From NCBI GenBank assembly GCA_036263655.1, contig DATAGP010000047.1, positions 1 to 64,000 on the forward strand: a DNA stretch of 64,000 nucleotides, written 5' to 3'. How positions within the stretch are numbered: the first letter of the stretch is position 1; every line of letters starts with the position of its first letter. A model generated the notes under the pieces. The model ran no database searches. It was not told the origin of the DNA and was given only the letters and a program-made list of their open reading frames with translations. A program made the translations under genes and the position numbers. Positions 46,221 through 55,065 of the stretch are shown piece after piece. The DNA comes from Schlegelella_A sp036263655 (GTDB lineage: Bacteria; Pseudomonadota; Gammaproteobacteria; Burkholderiales; Burkholderiaceae_C).

Positions 46221-47204
46221 CTACTTCACCCAGCCCTTTTCCTTGTAGAAGCGCGCCGCGCCTTCGTGCAGCGGCGCCGAGAGGCCGTCCTTGACCATGT
46301 TCTCCGGCTTCAGGTTGGCGAGCGCGGGGTGCAGCTTCTTGAACTCGTCGAAGTTGTCGAACACCGCCTTCACGACCTGGTAGATCGTCTCCGGCGGCGC
46401 CTTGCTCGAGGCGACGATCGTGGCCAGCACGCCATAGGTGGGCGTGGGGTCCGGGTTGCCGGGGTAGAGGCCACCGGGAATGGCGACCTTGGCGTAGTAC
46501 GGCTTGTCGGCGACCAGCTTGTCGACCGCCGGGCCGGTGAGGGGCACGAGCTTGGCGCCGCAGGTCGTCGTCGGGTCCTGGATGTTCGCCGACGGGTGGC
46601 CGACGCCGTAGAAGAAGCCGTCGATCTTGCCGTCGCACAGCGCCGGGCCGTGCTCGTCGGCCTTGAGCTCGGAGGCGAGCGAGAAGTCGCTCAGTTTCCA
46701 GCCCATGGCGGCGAGCAGCTCCTCCATCGACGCACGCGTGCCCGACCCCGGGTTGCCGACGTTGAGCCGCTTGCCCTTGAAGTCGGCGAACGTCTTGATG
46801 TTCGCTTCCTTGCGCGCGAGCACGGTGAACGGCTCCGGATGCACCGAGAACACGGCGCGAAGGTCGCCGTAGGCGCCGCCCTCCTTGAACTGGGCCAGCC
46901 CCTTGGCGGCGTTGAACTGCACGTCGCTCTGGGTGAAGCCGAGGTCGAGCTCGCCCGCCTTGATGGTGTTCACGTTGAACACCGAGCCGCCGGTGGATTC
47001 CACCGAGCAGCGGATGCCGTGCTTGGCGCGGTCCTTGTTGACCAGGCGGCAGATCGCGCCGCCCGCCGCGTAGTACACGCCGGTGACGCCGCCGGTGCCC
47101 ACGGTGACGAACTTCTGCTGGGCGACCGCGGCAGGCGCGGCAAGGCCGGCACAGAGCGCCGCCGCGGCGAGCGCCAGGCAGCGAAGGGAGGTGGTGGACG
47201 ACAT
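46221..47204 (-). CDS. TAXI family TRAP solute-binding protein
   Basis: 327 aa. A signal peptide ends at AAVAQ (about 28). The mature protein starts FVTVGTGGVTGVYYAAGGAI, the hallmark of TAXI receptors, followed by STGGSVFNVNTIKAGELDLGFTQ in part and NVGNPGSGTR. It binds a small carboxylate or amino acid in the periplasm for the fused TRAP permease gene downstream. Ligands of TAXI proteins are mostly unknown; glutamate-like compounds are the few known cases. ATG 47204. Confidence 0.92.
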   Translation of the reverse strand: MSSTTSLRCLALAAAALCAGLAAPAAVAQQKFVTVGTGGVTGVYYAAGGAICRLVNKDRAKHGIRCSVESTGGSVFNVNTIKAGELDLGFTQSDVQFNAAKGLAQFKEGGAYGDLRAVFSVHPEPFTVLARKEANIKTFADFKGKRLNVGNPGSGTRASMEELLAAMGWKLSDFSLASELKADEHGPALCDGKIDGFFYGVGHPSANIQDPTTTCGAKLVPLTGPAVDKLVADKPYYAKVAIPGGLYPGNPDPTPTYGVLATIVASSKAPPETIYQVVKAVFDNFDEFKKLHPALANLKPENMVKDGLSAPLHEGAARFYKEKGWVK

Positions 47205-47256
47205 GGTGGCTCCTGGGAGTGAAGGAAGAGGAAAGGGCAGGTGCGAAAGCGTGGAA

Positions 47257-48612
47257 TCAAAGGCTGGCGATGCTCGCGTCGATGGCCTGCTGCAGGCGCT
47301 CGACGATGCAGTCGAGATCGCTTTCGCTGGCGATGAACGGCGGCGCCAGCAAGACATGGTCACCATGCCGCCCATCCACTGTTCCGCCCATCGGATAAAC
47401 CATGAGACCGCGCGCCATCGCCTCGCGCTTGATCCGGGCATGCAGGCGATGTGCCGGATCGAACGGCGTCTTGCTCGCGCGCTCGCGCACCAGCTCGACG
47501 CCGATGAAGAGGCCGCGCCCGCGCAGGTCGCCCACGTGCGGGTGCTCGCCCAGTACGCCGCCCAGCCGGGCCAGCAGCCCCGAGCCGAGCTCGCGCACGC
47601 GCGGCAGCAGGGCGTCGCGCTCGATCACCTTCTGCACCGCCAGCGCCGCCGCGCAGGCCACGGGATGGCCCAGGTAGGTGTGGCCGTGCTGAAAGAAGCC
47701 GCTGCCTTCGCGCAGCGCGGCGACGATCCGGTCCTGCGCCAGCACCGCCCCGATCGGCTGGTAGCCGCCGCCGAGGCCCTTGGCGATGACCAGCAGGTCG
47801 GGCACGACGCCGTCGGCCTCGCAGGTGTGCAGGGTGCCGCAGCGACCCATGCCGCACATCACCTCGTCGAGGATAAGGAGGACGCCGTGGCGGTCGCAGA
47901 CCTCGCGCATGGCGCGCCAGTAGCCGGGCGTCGGGACGAGGACGCCCGCCGTCGCGCCGCCGACGGTCTCGGCGACGAAGGCGATGACCCGGCGGGGGCC
48001 GGCGTCGACGATGGCCCGGTCGAGCTCGGCCGCCAGCCGGGCGACGTAGGCGGCATCGGGCTCGCCGCTGCGCTGCTCGCGGTAGGGATAGCACGGCGAG
48101 ACATGGCTCGCCTCGACGAGCAGCGGCGCGAACGGGGCGCGCCGCCAGACGTTGCCGCCGACGGCCAGGGCGCCGAGGGTGTTGCCGTGGTAGCTCTGGC
48201 GCCGGGCGACGAAGCGGCTGCGCTCCGGCTCGCCGCGCTCGACGTGGTACTGGCGGGCCATCTTGAGCGCCGCCTCGATCGCCTCCGAGCCGCCGCTCGT
48301 GAAATAGGCATGGCTGGTGCCGGCGGGCGCCGTGGCCACCAGCCGGGCGGCGAGCTCCTCGGCGACGTCCGATGTGAAGAAGCTCGTGTGCGCGTAGGCC
48401 AGGGCGTCGATCTGCGCGTGCATGGCCGCCCGCACGTCGCGGTGGCCGTGGCCCAGGCAGGAGACGGCAGCGCCGCCGGACGCATCGAGATAGCGCTTGC
48501 CGGCGCTGTCGGTGATCCAGACCCCGTCCCCGGCGACCGCCGTCGGGTAGCGTTCCCGCAGGTGGCGGTGGAAGACGCGGGTGGGCTCGTCGCTGCGGAG
48601 GGAAGCGCTCAT
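47257..48612 (-). CDS. class III (omega-type) aminotransferase
   Basis: 451 aa PLP enzyme. It shows the class III pattern: YLDASGGAAVSCLGHGH, YFTSGGSEAIEAALKMARQ, SYHGNTLGALAVGG, ILDEVMCGMGRCG and the PLP Lys in DLLVIAKGLGGGYQPIGAVL. Substrates of such enzymes are omega-amino acids, diamines or similar amines. ATG 48612 overlaps the yicC stop (ATGA). With the TAXI-TRAP system and the racemase it likely forms an uptake and breakdown unit for an unknown amino compound, coupled in translation to yicC. Confidence 0.9.
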   Translation of the reverse strand: MSASLRSDEPTRVFHRHLRERYPTAVAGDGVWITDSAGKRYLDASGGAAVSCLGHGHRDVRAAMHAQIDALAYAHTSFFTSDVAEELAARLVATAPAGTSHAYFTSGGSEAIEAALKMARQYHVERGEPERSRFVARRQSYHGNTLGALAVGGNVWRRAPFAPLLVEASHVSPCYPYREQRSGEPDAAYVARLAAELDRAIVDAGPRRVIAFVAETVGGATAGVLVPTPGYWRAMREVCDRHGVLLILDEVMCGMGRCGTLHTCEADGVVPDLLVIAKGLGGGYQPIGAVLAQDRIVAALREGSGFFQHGHTYLGHPVACAAALAVQKVIERDALLPRVRELGSGLLARLGGVLGEHPHVGDLRGRGLFIGVELVRERASKTPFDPAHRLHARIKREAMARGLMVYPMGGTVDGRHGDHVLLAPPFIASESDLDCIVERLQQAIDASIASL

Positions 48613-49553
48613 TCGACGTTCTGGACCTGCTCGCGCAGCTGCTCGATCGCCACCTTCATGTCCACCGCGAGGGTCGTCATCTCGATCGACGGGGACTTGG
48701 AGCCGAGGGTGTTGGCCTCCCGCAGCAGCTCCTGGATCAGGAACTCGAGCCGCTTGCCGACCTCGCCTCCCTTGGCGAGGAGGCGCGCGACCTCGTCGAG
48801 GTGCGAGCGCAGCCGCGCCAGCTCCTCGGCGACGTCGATGCGGATGGCGTAGGCGGCCGCTTCGTTCAGCGCGCGCTCCTCGATCGCCTCGCGGCTCACC
48901 GACCCGGCGCCGTTCGCCTTCTCGAGCGCTTCGGTCCAGCGCTCGATGAACCGCTGCTGCTGGCGCGCCACCGCCGCGGGAACGAGCGGCTCGGCCGAGG
49001 CGGCGAGACCGCGCAGGTGCTCGACCCGCTCCTGCAGGATCGCCGCCAGACGGGTCCCTTCGCGGGCCCGCGCCTCGGCGAGCCCGTCGACGGAGCGTCG
49101 GGCAACCTCGAGGACCACGGCCTCGGAGGTCTTCGAGTCGGCCGTCCCGCGGCACCACTGGAGGACCTCGTGGACCGAGAGCGGCCGCGCCTCGCGCAGG
49201 CGGTCCTGGACCCGCCGCTCGAGGTGGAGGAGGCGGTCGAGCTGCTCGGCGGTGGGCTCGGGCACGTCGTGCTCGGGGTCGCTGCCGGAGGTGAGCCGCA
49301 GCTCGATCTTGCCGCGCTTGAAGCGGCCGGTCAGGAGCTCGCGGAGGGCCGGCTCGAGGCCACGGAACTCGTCGGGCAGGCGCAGCGAGAGGTCGAGGAA
49401 TCGGCCGTTGACCGAGCGGATTTCGACCCCGACGGTCGCGCGCGCAGGGGCCTTGCCGGCATCGCCTGCACGCGGTTCGTGCAATGCTGCCGAACCGGCC
49501 TCCACCGGGCTTGCGGACGCATTTGCGTAGCCGGTCATGCTGTAAACTGCCAC
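48609..49553 (-). CDS. yicC: YicC family endoribonuclease
   Basis: 314 aa. The start VAVYSMTGYA and the C-terminal REANTLGSKSPSIEMTTLAVDMKVAIEQ region are the family's most conserved parts. YicC proteins cleave certain small RNAs (RyhB in E. coli) and usually neighbour gmk. GTG 49553 is used here, since the family begins M-x-x-S-M-T-G; ATG 49538 would shorten it. It carries an unusual Ala/Gly/Arg insert after the first 10 residues. Divergent from the kinase gene with only 31 nt between. Confidence 0.9.
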   Translation of the reverse strand: MAVYSMTGYANASASPVEAGSAALHEPRAGDAGKAPARATVGVEIRSVNGRFLDLSLRLPDEFRGLEPALRELLTGRFKRGKIELRLTSGSDPEHDVPEPTAEQLDRLLHLERRVQDRLREARPLSVHEVLQWCRGTADSKTSEAVVLEVARRSVDGLAEARAREGTRLAAILQERVEHLRGLAASAEPLVPAAVARQQQRFIERWTEALEKANGAGSVSREAIEERALNEAAAYAIRIDVAEELARLRSHLDEVARLLAKGGEVGKRLEFLIQELLREANTLGSKSPSIEMTTLAVDMKVAIEQLREQVQNVE

Positions 49554-49584
49554 GCGCTTTTGCCTCCAGTTTTCACCTCCGATT

Positions 49585-50553
49585 ATGTCAAAGCCGAAAC
49601 CCGCACCATTGCCATCCGGCACGGTGGTGGGCGGCTATCAGGTGATCAAGAAACTGGCGGCCGGCGGCTTCGGCGTGGTCTATCTCTGCGAGGACTCCGA
49701 CCGCAAGCTCGTCGCTCTCAAGGAATACCTGCCGTCGTCGCTCGCCGAGCGCTCGCCGGGAGAGCTGACGCCCCGCGTCAAGCCCGAGAAGCAGCCCTTG
49801 TACCGGCTCGGCCTGAAGAGCTTCTTCGAGGAAGGCCGCTCGCTCGCGCAGATTTCGCACACGAGCGTGGTGTCGGTGCTGAATTTCTTCCGCGAGAACG
49901 AAACCGTCTACATGGTCATGAATTACCTGCAGGGCGATACCCTGCAGGATTTCATCGTCACGGCGCGCGACCTGAAACGTGACAAGGTATTTCGCGAATC
50001 CACGATCCGCTCGCTGTTCGACGAGATACTGCGCGGACTGCGGATCGTCCATCAGCACAAGATGCTGCACCTGGACATCAAGCCGGCCAACATCTTCATC
50101 ACCAACGAGAACAAGGCGGTCCTGCTCGACTTCGGCGCGGCACGCGAAGTGCTGTCGAAGGAAGGCAACTTCATTCGCCCGATGTACACGCCCGGCTTCG
50201 CCGCGCCCGAGATGTACCGCCGCGACGGCACCCTCGGCCCCTGGACCGACATCTACGCGATCGGCGCCTGCATCTACGCCTGCATGCAGGGCTACCCGCC
50301 GAACGACGCGCCGCAGCGGATCGAGAAGGACCGGCTGGCACTGTCGCTCTCGCGCCTGCGCAACGTCTACAGCGACAACCTCATCGAAGTCACCGAGTGG
50401 TGCATGTCGCTCGACCCGCTGTCGCGGCCGCAGAGCGTCTTCGCCCTCCAGAAGGAGCTGTCGCGCGAGACCGAGCGGCAGTACACCAAGCTGAGCTTCA
50501 GCGAGCGGCTGAAGCTGCAGCTCGAGAACCTCACTGCCAGCGCCAAGGCCTAG
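49585..50553 (+). CDS. serine/threonine protein kinase
   Basis: 322 aa, cytoplasmic, single Hanks-type kinase domain over nearly the whole length. Visible: Gly loop LAAGGFGVVYLC, Lys in LVALKEYLP, catalytic loop HLDIKPANIF, DFG as LLDFGAAR, and APEMYRR. The catalytic HxD is HLD rather than HRD, so it lacks the RD Arg. It has no transmembrane or sensor domain. The PP2C phosphatase gene follows by 12 nt, giving a reversible phosphorylation pair, conserved in Burkholderiales at this site. Confidence 0.93.
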   Translation: MSKPKPAPLPSGTVVGGYQVIKKLAAGGFGVVYLCEDSDRKLVALKEYLPSSLAERSPGELTPRVKPEKQPLYRLGLKSFFEEGRSLAQISHTSVVSVLNFFRENETVYMVMNYLQGDTLQDFIVTARDLKRDKVFRESTIRSLFDEILRGLRIVHQHKMLHLDIKPANIFITNENKAVLLDFGAAREVLSKEGNFIRPMYTPGFAAPEMYRRDGTLGPWTDIYAIGACIYACMQGYPPNDAPQRIEKDRLALSLSRLRNVYSDNLIEVTEWCMSLDPLSRPQSVFALQKELSRETERQYTKLSFSERLKLQLENLTASAKA

Positions 50554-50565
50554 AAGAAGAATTCC

Positions 50566-51486
50566 ATGCGCTTTTCGGTCTACCAGGTGAGCCGGAAGGG
50601 CGGTCGCGAGAAGAACGAGGACCGCATGGGCTACTGCTACACGCGGGACGCCGGCCTCTTCGCCCTCGCCGACGGCATGGGCGGCCATCCCGAGGGGGAG
50701 GTCGCGTCGCAGCTGGCGCTGCAGACGCTCGCCGCGATGTTCCAGCGCGACTGCAAGCCGACGCTCGCCGATCCGCTCCGTTTCCTGCACGACGCCATCG
50801 TCTCCGGCCACCATCAGCTGCTGCGCTATGCGACGCAGAAGGCGCTGATCGACACGCCGCGGACGACCATCGTCGCCTGCCTGATGCAGGGCAACGCCGC
50901 GTACTGGGCGCACTGCGGCGATTCGCGCCTGTACATGGTCCGCGGCGACAAGCTCATCGCCCGCACCCGAGACCATTCGTACTCCGAGCTGCAGCAGACC
51001 ATGAGCCAGGTCGTGCCCATGGGCGACCGCTACAACCGAAACGTTCTCTTCACCTGCCTGGGCAGTCCGGGCAAGCCGGTGGTCGACACCGTCGGGCCGC
51101 TGCTGATGCAGGCCGGCGACCGGCTCCTCCTCTGCTCCGACGGCCTGTGGGGCACGGTCAGCGACAGCGAGATCACCGATCAGCTGTCGTCGCTGCCGCT
51201 CTCCGATTCCGTGCCCGAGCTCGTCGAGCAGGCGCTGCGCAACGGCGGCCCGAAGTGCGACAACGTCTCGGTGCTGGCGATGGAATGGGAAGGCGTCGAG
51301 GGCGGCGACAGCACGCAGGACGTCCAGACCACGGCGGTCGGCGAGGGCGTCTTCGCCTCGACGATCCAGGCGAGCGTGCTCGGCACCGAGGTCGCGGCCG
51401 ACGAGCTGGACGATGCGGAGATCGAGCGCTCGATCAAGGAAATCAACGAGGCGATCAAGCGGTCGTCGCAGCACAAAAAGGGCTGA
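50566..51486 (+). CDS. PP2C family protein phosphatase
   Basis: 306 aa. The metal-binding motifs of bacterial PP2C are intact: NEDRMGYC, LADGMGGHPEGE, AHCGDSRLYM, LLLCSDGLWG and KCDNVSVL. It should remove phosphate from targets of the kinase encoded just upstream. The C-terminal about 60 residues are acidic and helical, outside the catalytic domain. A double hairpin terminator follows the gene. Confidence 0.94.
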   Translation: MRFSVYQVSRKGGREKNEDRMGYCYTRDAGLFALADGMGGHPEGEVASQLALQTLAAMFQRDCKPTLADPLRFLHDAIVSGHHQLLRYATQKALIDTPRTTIVACLMQGNAAYWAHCGDSRLYMVRGDKLIARTRDHSYSELQQTMSQVVPMGDRYNRNVLFTCLGSPGKPVVDTVGPLLMQAGDRLLLCSDGLWGTVSDSEITDQLSSLPLSDSVPELVEQALRNGGPKCDNVSVLAMEWEGVEGGDSTQDVQTTAVGEGVFASTIQASVLGTEVAADELDDAEIERSIKEINEAIKRSSQHKKG

Positions 51487-51556
51487 CGCCTTTTTGTCCT
51501 GACCCGCCCGCTTTCTCGCTTCGCTTCGGTCAGGGCTGCTCCCTCCCCGCTTCGCT

Positions 51557-51603
51557 CCCCTCCCTCCGAGAGGGAGGGGCGGGCGCCTCTGGCGCCCCTT
51601 TTT
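51557..51603 (+). terminator. tandem hairpins with T-run after the phosphatase gene
   Basis: CCCCTCCCTC (51557-51566) pairs with GAGGGAGGGG (51570-51579), loop CGA; next GGGCGCC (51581-51587) pairs with GGCGCCC (51591-51597), loop TCT, followed by CTTTTT. The second has intrinsic-terminator form. It separates the kinase/phosphatase operon from rph. Confidence 0.8.
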
Positions 51604-51621
51604 GAGCGGCGACAATCGCGC

Positions 51622-52377
51622 ATGACTTTCCAACGTTCCAGTGGCCGGGCGCATGACGCGCTGCGGCCGGTGTCCATCACGCGCGGCTTCACGCGCCATG
51701 CCGAGGGCTCGGTGCTTGTGGCCTTCGGCGATACGCAGGTGCTCTGCACGGCCTCGGTCGAGGAGAAGGTGCCGCCGCACAAGCGGGGCAGCGGCGAGGG
51801 CTGGCTGACGGCCGAGTACGGCATGCTGCCGCGCTCGACGCACACGCGCAGCGACCGCGAGGCGGCGCGCGGCAAGCAGAGCGGGCGCACCCAGGAGATC
51901 CAGCGCCTGATCGGCCGATCGCTGCGCTGCGTGTTCGACCTCTCGGCGCTGGGCGAGCGCACCATCTCGCTCGACTGCGACGTGCTCCAGGCCGACGGCG
52001 GCACGCGCACCGCGGCGATCACCGGCGCCTTCGTGGCCGCGCACGACGCCGTCACGTGGCTGCTGGCGCAGGGGCGGATCGCCCGCTCGCCGATCCGCGA
52101 CTTCGTCGCCGCCGTGTCGGTCGGCATCGTCGACAAGACGCCGCTTCTCGACCTGGAGTACGTCGAGGATGCGGCGTGCGACACCGACATGAACGTCGCC
52201 ATGACCGGCAGCGGCGGCTTCGTCGAGCTGCAGGGAACCGCCGAGGGCGCCAGCTTCTCGCGCGCCGAGATGGATGCGCTGCTCGCGCTCGCCGGCCGTG
52301 GCATCGGCGAGCTGGTCGCCGGCCAGCGCGCGGCCCTCGAACGGCCGCTGCCGAGAGCGGCGGCACCGATGCGGTGA
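51622..52377 (+). CDS. rph: ribonuclease PH
   Basis: 251 aa. Phosphorolytic 3'-5' exoribonuclease that trims tRNA 3' ends. Conserved segments: RPVSITRGFTRHAEGSVLV, GWLTAEYGMLPRSTHTR, GRTQEIQRLIGRSLR and LDCDVLQADGGTRTAAITG. Length is slightly above the usual 238. Its stop overlaps the GTG of rdgB (GTGA). Confidence 0.96.
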   Translation: MTFQRSSGRAHDALRPVSITRGFTRHAEGSVLVAFGDTQVLCTASVEEKVPPHKRGSGEGWLTAEYGMLPRSTHTRSDREAARGKQSGRTQEIQRLIGRSLRCVFDLSALGERTISLDCDVLQADGGTRTAAITGAFVAAHDAVTWLLAQGRIARSPIRDFVAAVSVGIVDKTPLLDLEYVEDAACDTDMNVAMTGSGGFVELQGTAEGASFSRAEMDALLALAGRGIGELVAGQRAALERPLPRAAAPMR

Positions 52378-53003
52378 GACTGGTCCTGGCGTCGGCCAAT
52401 CCGGGGAAGCTGGCGGAACTGCAGGCCCTGCTCGCCCCCTTGCGGATGGAGGTCGTCGCGCAAGGCGCGCTCGGCATCGGCGAGGCCGAGGAGCCGCACG
52501 CCAGCTTTCTCGAGAACGCCCTGGCGAAGGCGCGTGCCGCGGCGCGGGCCGCCGGTGCGGCGGCGATGGCCGACGATTCCGGCCTCTGCGTCGACGCGCT
52601 GGGTGGCGCACCCGGCGTCGCATCGGCGCATTACGCGCCCGTGCAGCCGGCGCCGTCGAGCGACCGCGAAGGACAGCGGCTGCGGCAGGACGCGGCGAAC
52701 AACGCCTTGCTGCTCGAGCGCCTGCGCGGCAGCGACGAGCGGCGTGCCCGCTTCGTTTCCGTGCTCGTCGCGCTGCGCCATGCCGACGATCCGGAGCCGC
52801 TGGTGACGGCCGGACGATGGGGCGGCGAGGTGCTCGAAGCCCCGCGCGGCAGCGGCGGCTTCGGCTACGACCCGCTGCTCTTCATCCCCGCCCTCGGGCG
52901 CACCGTCGCCGAGCTCGACCCGGCCACCAAGAACCGGCACAGTCACCGCGCCCAGGCGTCGCGGCGCATGCTGGCACTGATGAGGGCGTCGTGGCTCCGC
53001 TGA
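52374..53003 (+). CDS. rdgB: dITP/XTP pyrophosphatase (Ham1/RdgB)
   Basis: 209 aa. Removes non-canonical purine triphosphates from the nucleotide pool. LVLASANPGKLAELQALL, the active-site MADDSGLCVDALGGAPGV and GGFGYDPLLFIP are conserved, as is the closing KNRHSHRAQA (usually SHRG/SHRA). GTG 52374 overlaps the rph stop, and the 3' end overlaps hemW, so rph-rdgB-hemW are coupled. Confidence 0.95.
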   Translation: MRLVLASANPGKLAELQALLAPLRMEVVAQGALGIGEAEEPHASFLENALAKARAAARAAGAAAMADDSGLCVDALGGAPGVASAHYAPVQPAPSSDREGQRLRQDAANNALLLERLRGSDERRARFVSVLVALRHADDPEPLVTAGRWGGEVLEAPRGSGGFGYDPLLFIPALGRTVAELDPATKNRHSHRAQASRRMLALMRASWLR

Positions 53004-54277
53004 CGGCGAAGGTCGTCGCCGTGGCAGCCGCGGACTCGGGTGCAGGAACGGGCGCCGCGAACGCACCGCCGGCGGGCGACGTCGCCGAGCGCGTGGCCCG
53101 TTTCATGCGCCTCGGCCCGCTGAGCCTCGCCGCGCTGCCGCCGCTGTCGCTCTATGTGCACATCCCGTGGTGCCTGAAGAAGTGCCCCTACTGCGACTTC
53201 AACTCGCACGCGCTGCGCGACGAAGGCGGGCCGCCGGAGGCGCGCTACGTCGACGCCCTCGTCGCCGACCTGGAGTCGTCGCTGCCCTTCGTGTGGGGCC
53301 GGCGCGTGCAGACGATCTTCATCGGCGGCGGGACGCCGAGCCTGTTCTCGCCCGAGGCCATCGAGCGGCTGCTCGGCGCGATCCGCGCCCGCCTGCCGCT
53401 CGAGCCCGGCTGCGAGATCACGCTGGAAGCGAACCCGGGCACCTTCGAGCGCGATCGGTTCCGCGCCTATGCGGCAGCGGGGGTGACCCGGCTCTCGATC
53501 GGCGTGCAGAGCTTCGACGACCGGAGCCTGGCCGCGCTCGGCCGGGTCCACGATGCGGCGCAGGCCAGGGCCGCCATCGACGAAGCCCGCTCGGCCTTCG
53601 CCACCTTCAACCTCGACCTGATGTACGCGCTGCCCGGGCAGTCGGAAGACGCCTTCGCCGCGGATCTCGAGGCGGCGCTGGCCTGCGCGCCGCCGCATCT
53701 CTCCGTCTATCACCTGACCGTCGAGCCGAACACCTACTTCGCGCGCTTTCCGCCGCCGCTCCCGGACGACGATCTAGCCTTCGCCATGCTCGACCGCATC
53801 ATCGAGCAGACCGTCGCGCACGGCCTCGAGCGCTACGAGGTGTCGGCGTTCGCGCGGCCGGGCCATCGCGCGCGCCACAACCTGAACTACTGGGAATTCG
53901 GCGACTACCTCGGCATCGGCGCCGGGGCGCACGGCAAGCTGAGCTTTCCGCACCGCATCGTGCGCCAGGGCCGGCTGCGCGATCCGGCGGCCTACATGGC
54001 CGGTGCGGAGGCCGGGCGCGCGATTGCGTCGGAAGCCGAGGTGAGCCGGGCCGACCTCGCCTTCGAGTTCATGCTCAATGCGCTGCGCTTGTCGGACGGC
54101 TTCGAGCTCGCGCGCTTCGGCGAGCGCACGGGCCTGCCGCTCTCGGCCATCGAGCGGCCGTTGGCCGAGGCCGAGCGACGCGGGCTCGTCAGCCGCGATC
54201 TGAAGCGGGTGCAGCCGACCCGCCTTGGCTTCGACTTTCTCAACGACCTGCAGCAGCTTTTCCTGCCCGATCGTTGA
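52991..54277 (+). CDS. hemW: radical SAM heme chaperone HemW
   Basis: Up to 428 aa. Radical SAM cluster ligands are Cys61, Cys65 and Cys68 (WCLKKCPYCDF), followed by TIFIGGGTPSLFSP and LSIGVQSFDD, and the HemW-specific GIGAGAHGKLS. It inserts heme into respiratory enzymes and was earlier misannotated as coproporphyrinogen oxidase. The start is uncertain: GTG 52991 overlaps rdgB by 13 nt; ATG 53105 lies nearer the conserved start (LSLYVHIPWC). Confidence 0.93.
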   Translation: MAPLTAKVVAVAAADSGAGTGAANAPPAGDVAERVARFMRLGPLSLAALPPLSLYVHIPWCLKKCPYCDFNSHALRDEGGPPEARYVDALVADLESSLPFVWGRRVQTIFIGGGTPSLFSPEAIERLLGAIRARLPLEPGCEITLEANPGTFERDRFRAYAAAGVTRLSIGVQSFDDRSLAALGRVHDAAQARAAIDEARSAFATFNLDLMYALPGQSEDAFAADLEAALACAPPHLSVYHLTVEPNTYFARFPPPLPDDDLAFAMLDRIIEQTVAHGLERYEVSAFARPGHRARHNLNYWEFGDYLGIGAGAHGKLSFPHRIVRQGRLRDPAAYMAGAEAGRAIASEAEVSRADLAFEFMLNALRLSDGFELARFGERTGLPLSAIERPLAEAERRGLVSRDLKRVQPTRLGFDFLNDLQQLFLPDR

Positions 54278-54329
54278 CGGGTCGCGCCGCGGGGCCGCTG
54301 CTAGACTGCCCCGAACCCTCGCAGCACCT

Positions 54330-55058
54330 GTGGCATCCAAGATCGACCCCACGTTCGGCATGGCCGCGTCGCTCAGCCTCGAGGGCGCGCTGCAGTTGCT
54401 GGAGCAGTCGGGTCACGTTCTGCCGGACCGTCATTTGTCCGGCGACGACGCCTGGCTGCAGGCCGTGGTCGATGGCCTCTGCCAGCTCTCGAGCCGCGAT
54501 CCGCTGACCGGGCTCGCCAACCGACGCCACTTCGAGATGACGCTCGCCGGCGAGATCGACCGCGTCGCGCGCGTCGGCGAGGCGGCGCTGGTGCTGATGA
54601 TCGACATCGACCACTTCAAGCGAGTCAACGATGCACACGGCCATCAGGCCGGCGACCTGGTCCTGAAGGCGGTCGCCGCATCGCTCAGTGAATGCGTGCG
54701 CCCGATGGACACGGTGGCGCGCTTCGGCGGCGAGGAGTTCTCGATGATCCTGCCGAATTGCGCGCCGTCGTTCGGGCAGGCCGTCGCCGAGCGCATCCGC
54801 CTGCAGGTGGCCTCGCGGCCCATCGCCATCGGGCCGGGCGAGGACGTCGTCGTCACCGTCTCCATCGGCGGGGCCTTCGCGCCGCAGTGGGTGCGCTCGT
54901 CGACCGAGCTCTGGGTCGAGCGTGCGGACCAGCACCTCTATCGCGCCAAGGCCGAGGGGCGCAACCGCGTCTGCCTCGAGTCGCCGCCGGTCTCCTTCGT
55001 CAGCGCCGAAGAGAAGGGCCTGCTCTTCGGTACCTCGCAATTCCAGGAGCTCGAATGA
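54330..55058 (+). CDS. diguanylate cyclase (GGDEF protein)
   Basis: 242 aa. A short N-terminal helix region without a recognisable sensor, then a full GGDEF domain: DPLTGLANRRHFE, LMIDIDHFKRVND and the active-site GGEEF at 133-137. The inhibitory I-site RxxD is present as RPMD at 124-127, five residues ahead, so the enzyme should make c-di-GMP and be product-inhibited. Start GTG 54330 (ATG 54360 also possible). A MinD-like ATPase gene follows within 8 nt, suggesting a joint role in cell surface or motility control. Confidence 0.92.
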   Translation: MASKIDPTFGMAASLSLEGALQLLEQSGHVLPDRHLSGDDAWLQAVVDGLCQLSSRDPLTGLANRRHFEMTLAGEIDRVARVGEAALVLMIDIDHFKRVNDAHGHQAGDLVLKAVAASLSECVRPMDTVARFGGEEFSMILPNCAPSFGQAVAERIRLQVASRPIAIGPGEDVVVTVSIGGAFAPQWVRSSTELWVERADQHLYRAKAEGRNRVCLESPPVSFVSAEEKGLLFGTSQFQELE

Positions 55059-55065
55059 CTCTCGC

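Noticed and set aside
43592..46294. 900-aa plus-strand frame opposite the TRAP permease
   Set aside because: Composition is Arg/His/Gln-rich and lacks any domain; the minus strand encodes an unmistakable permease.
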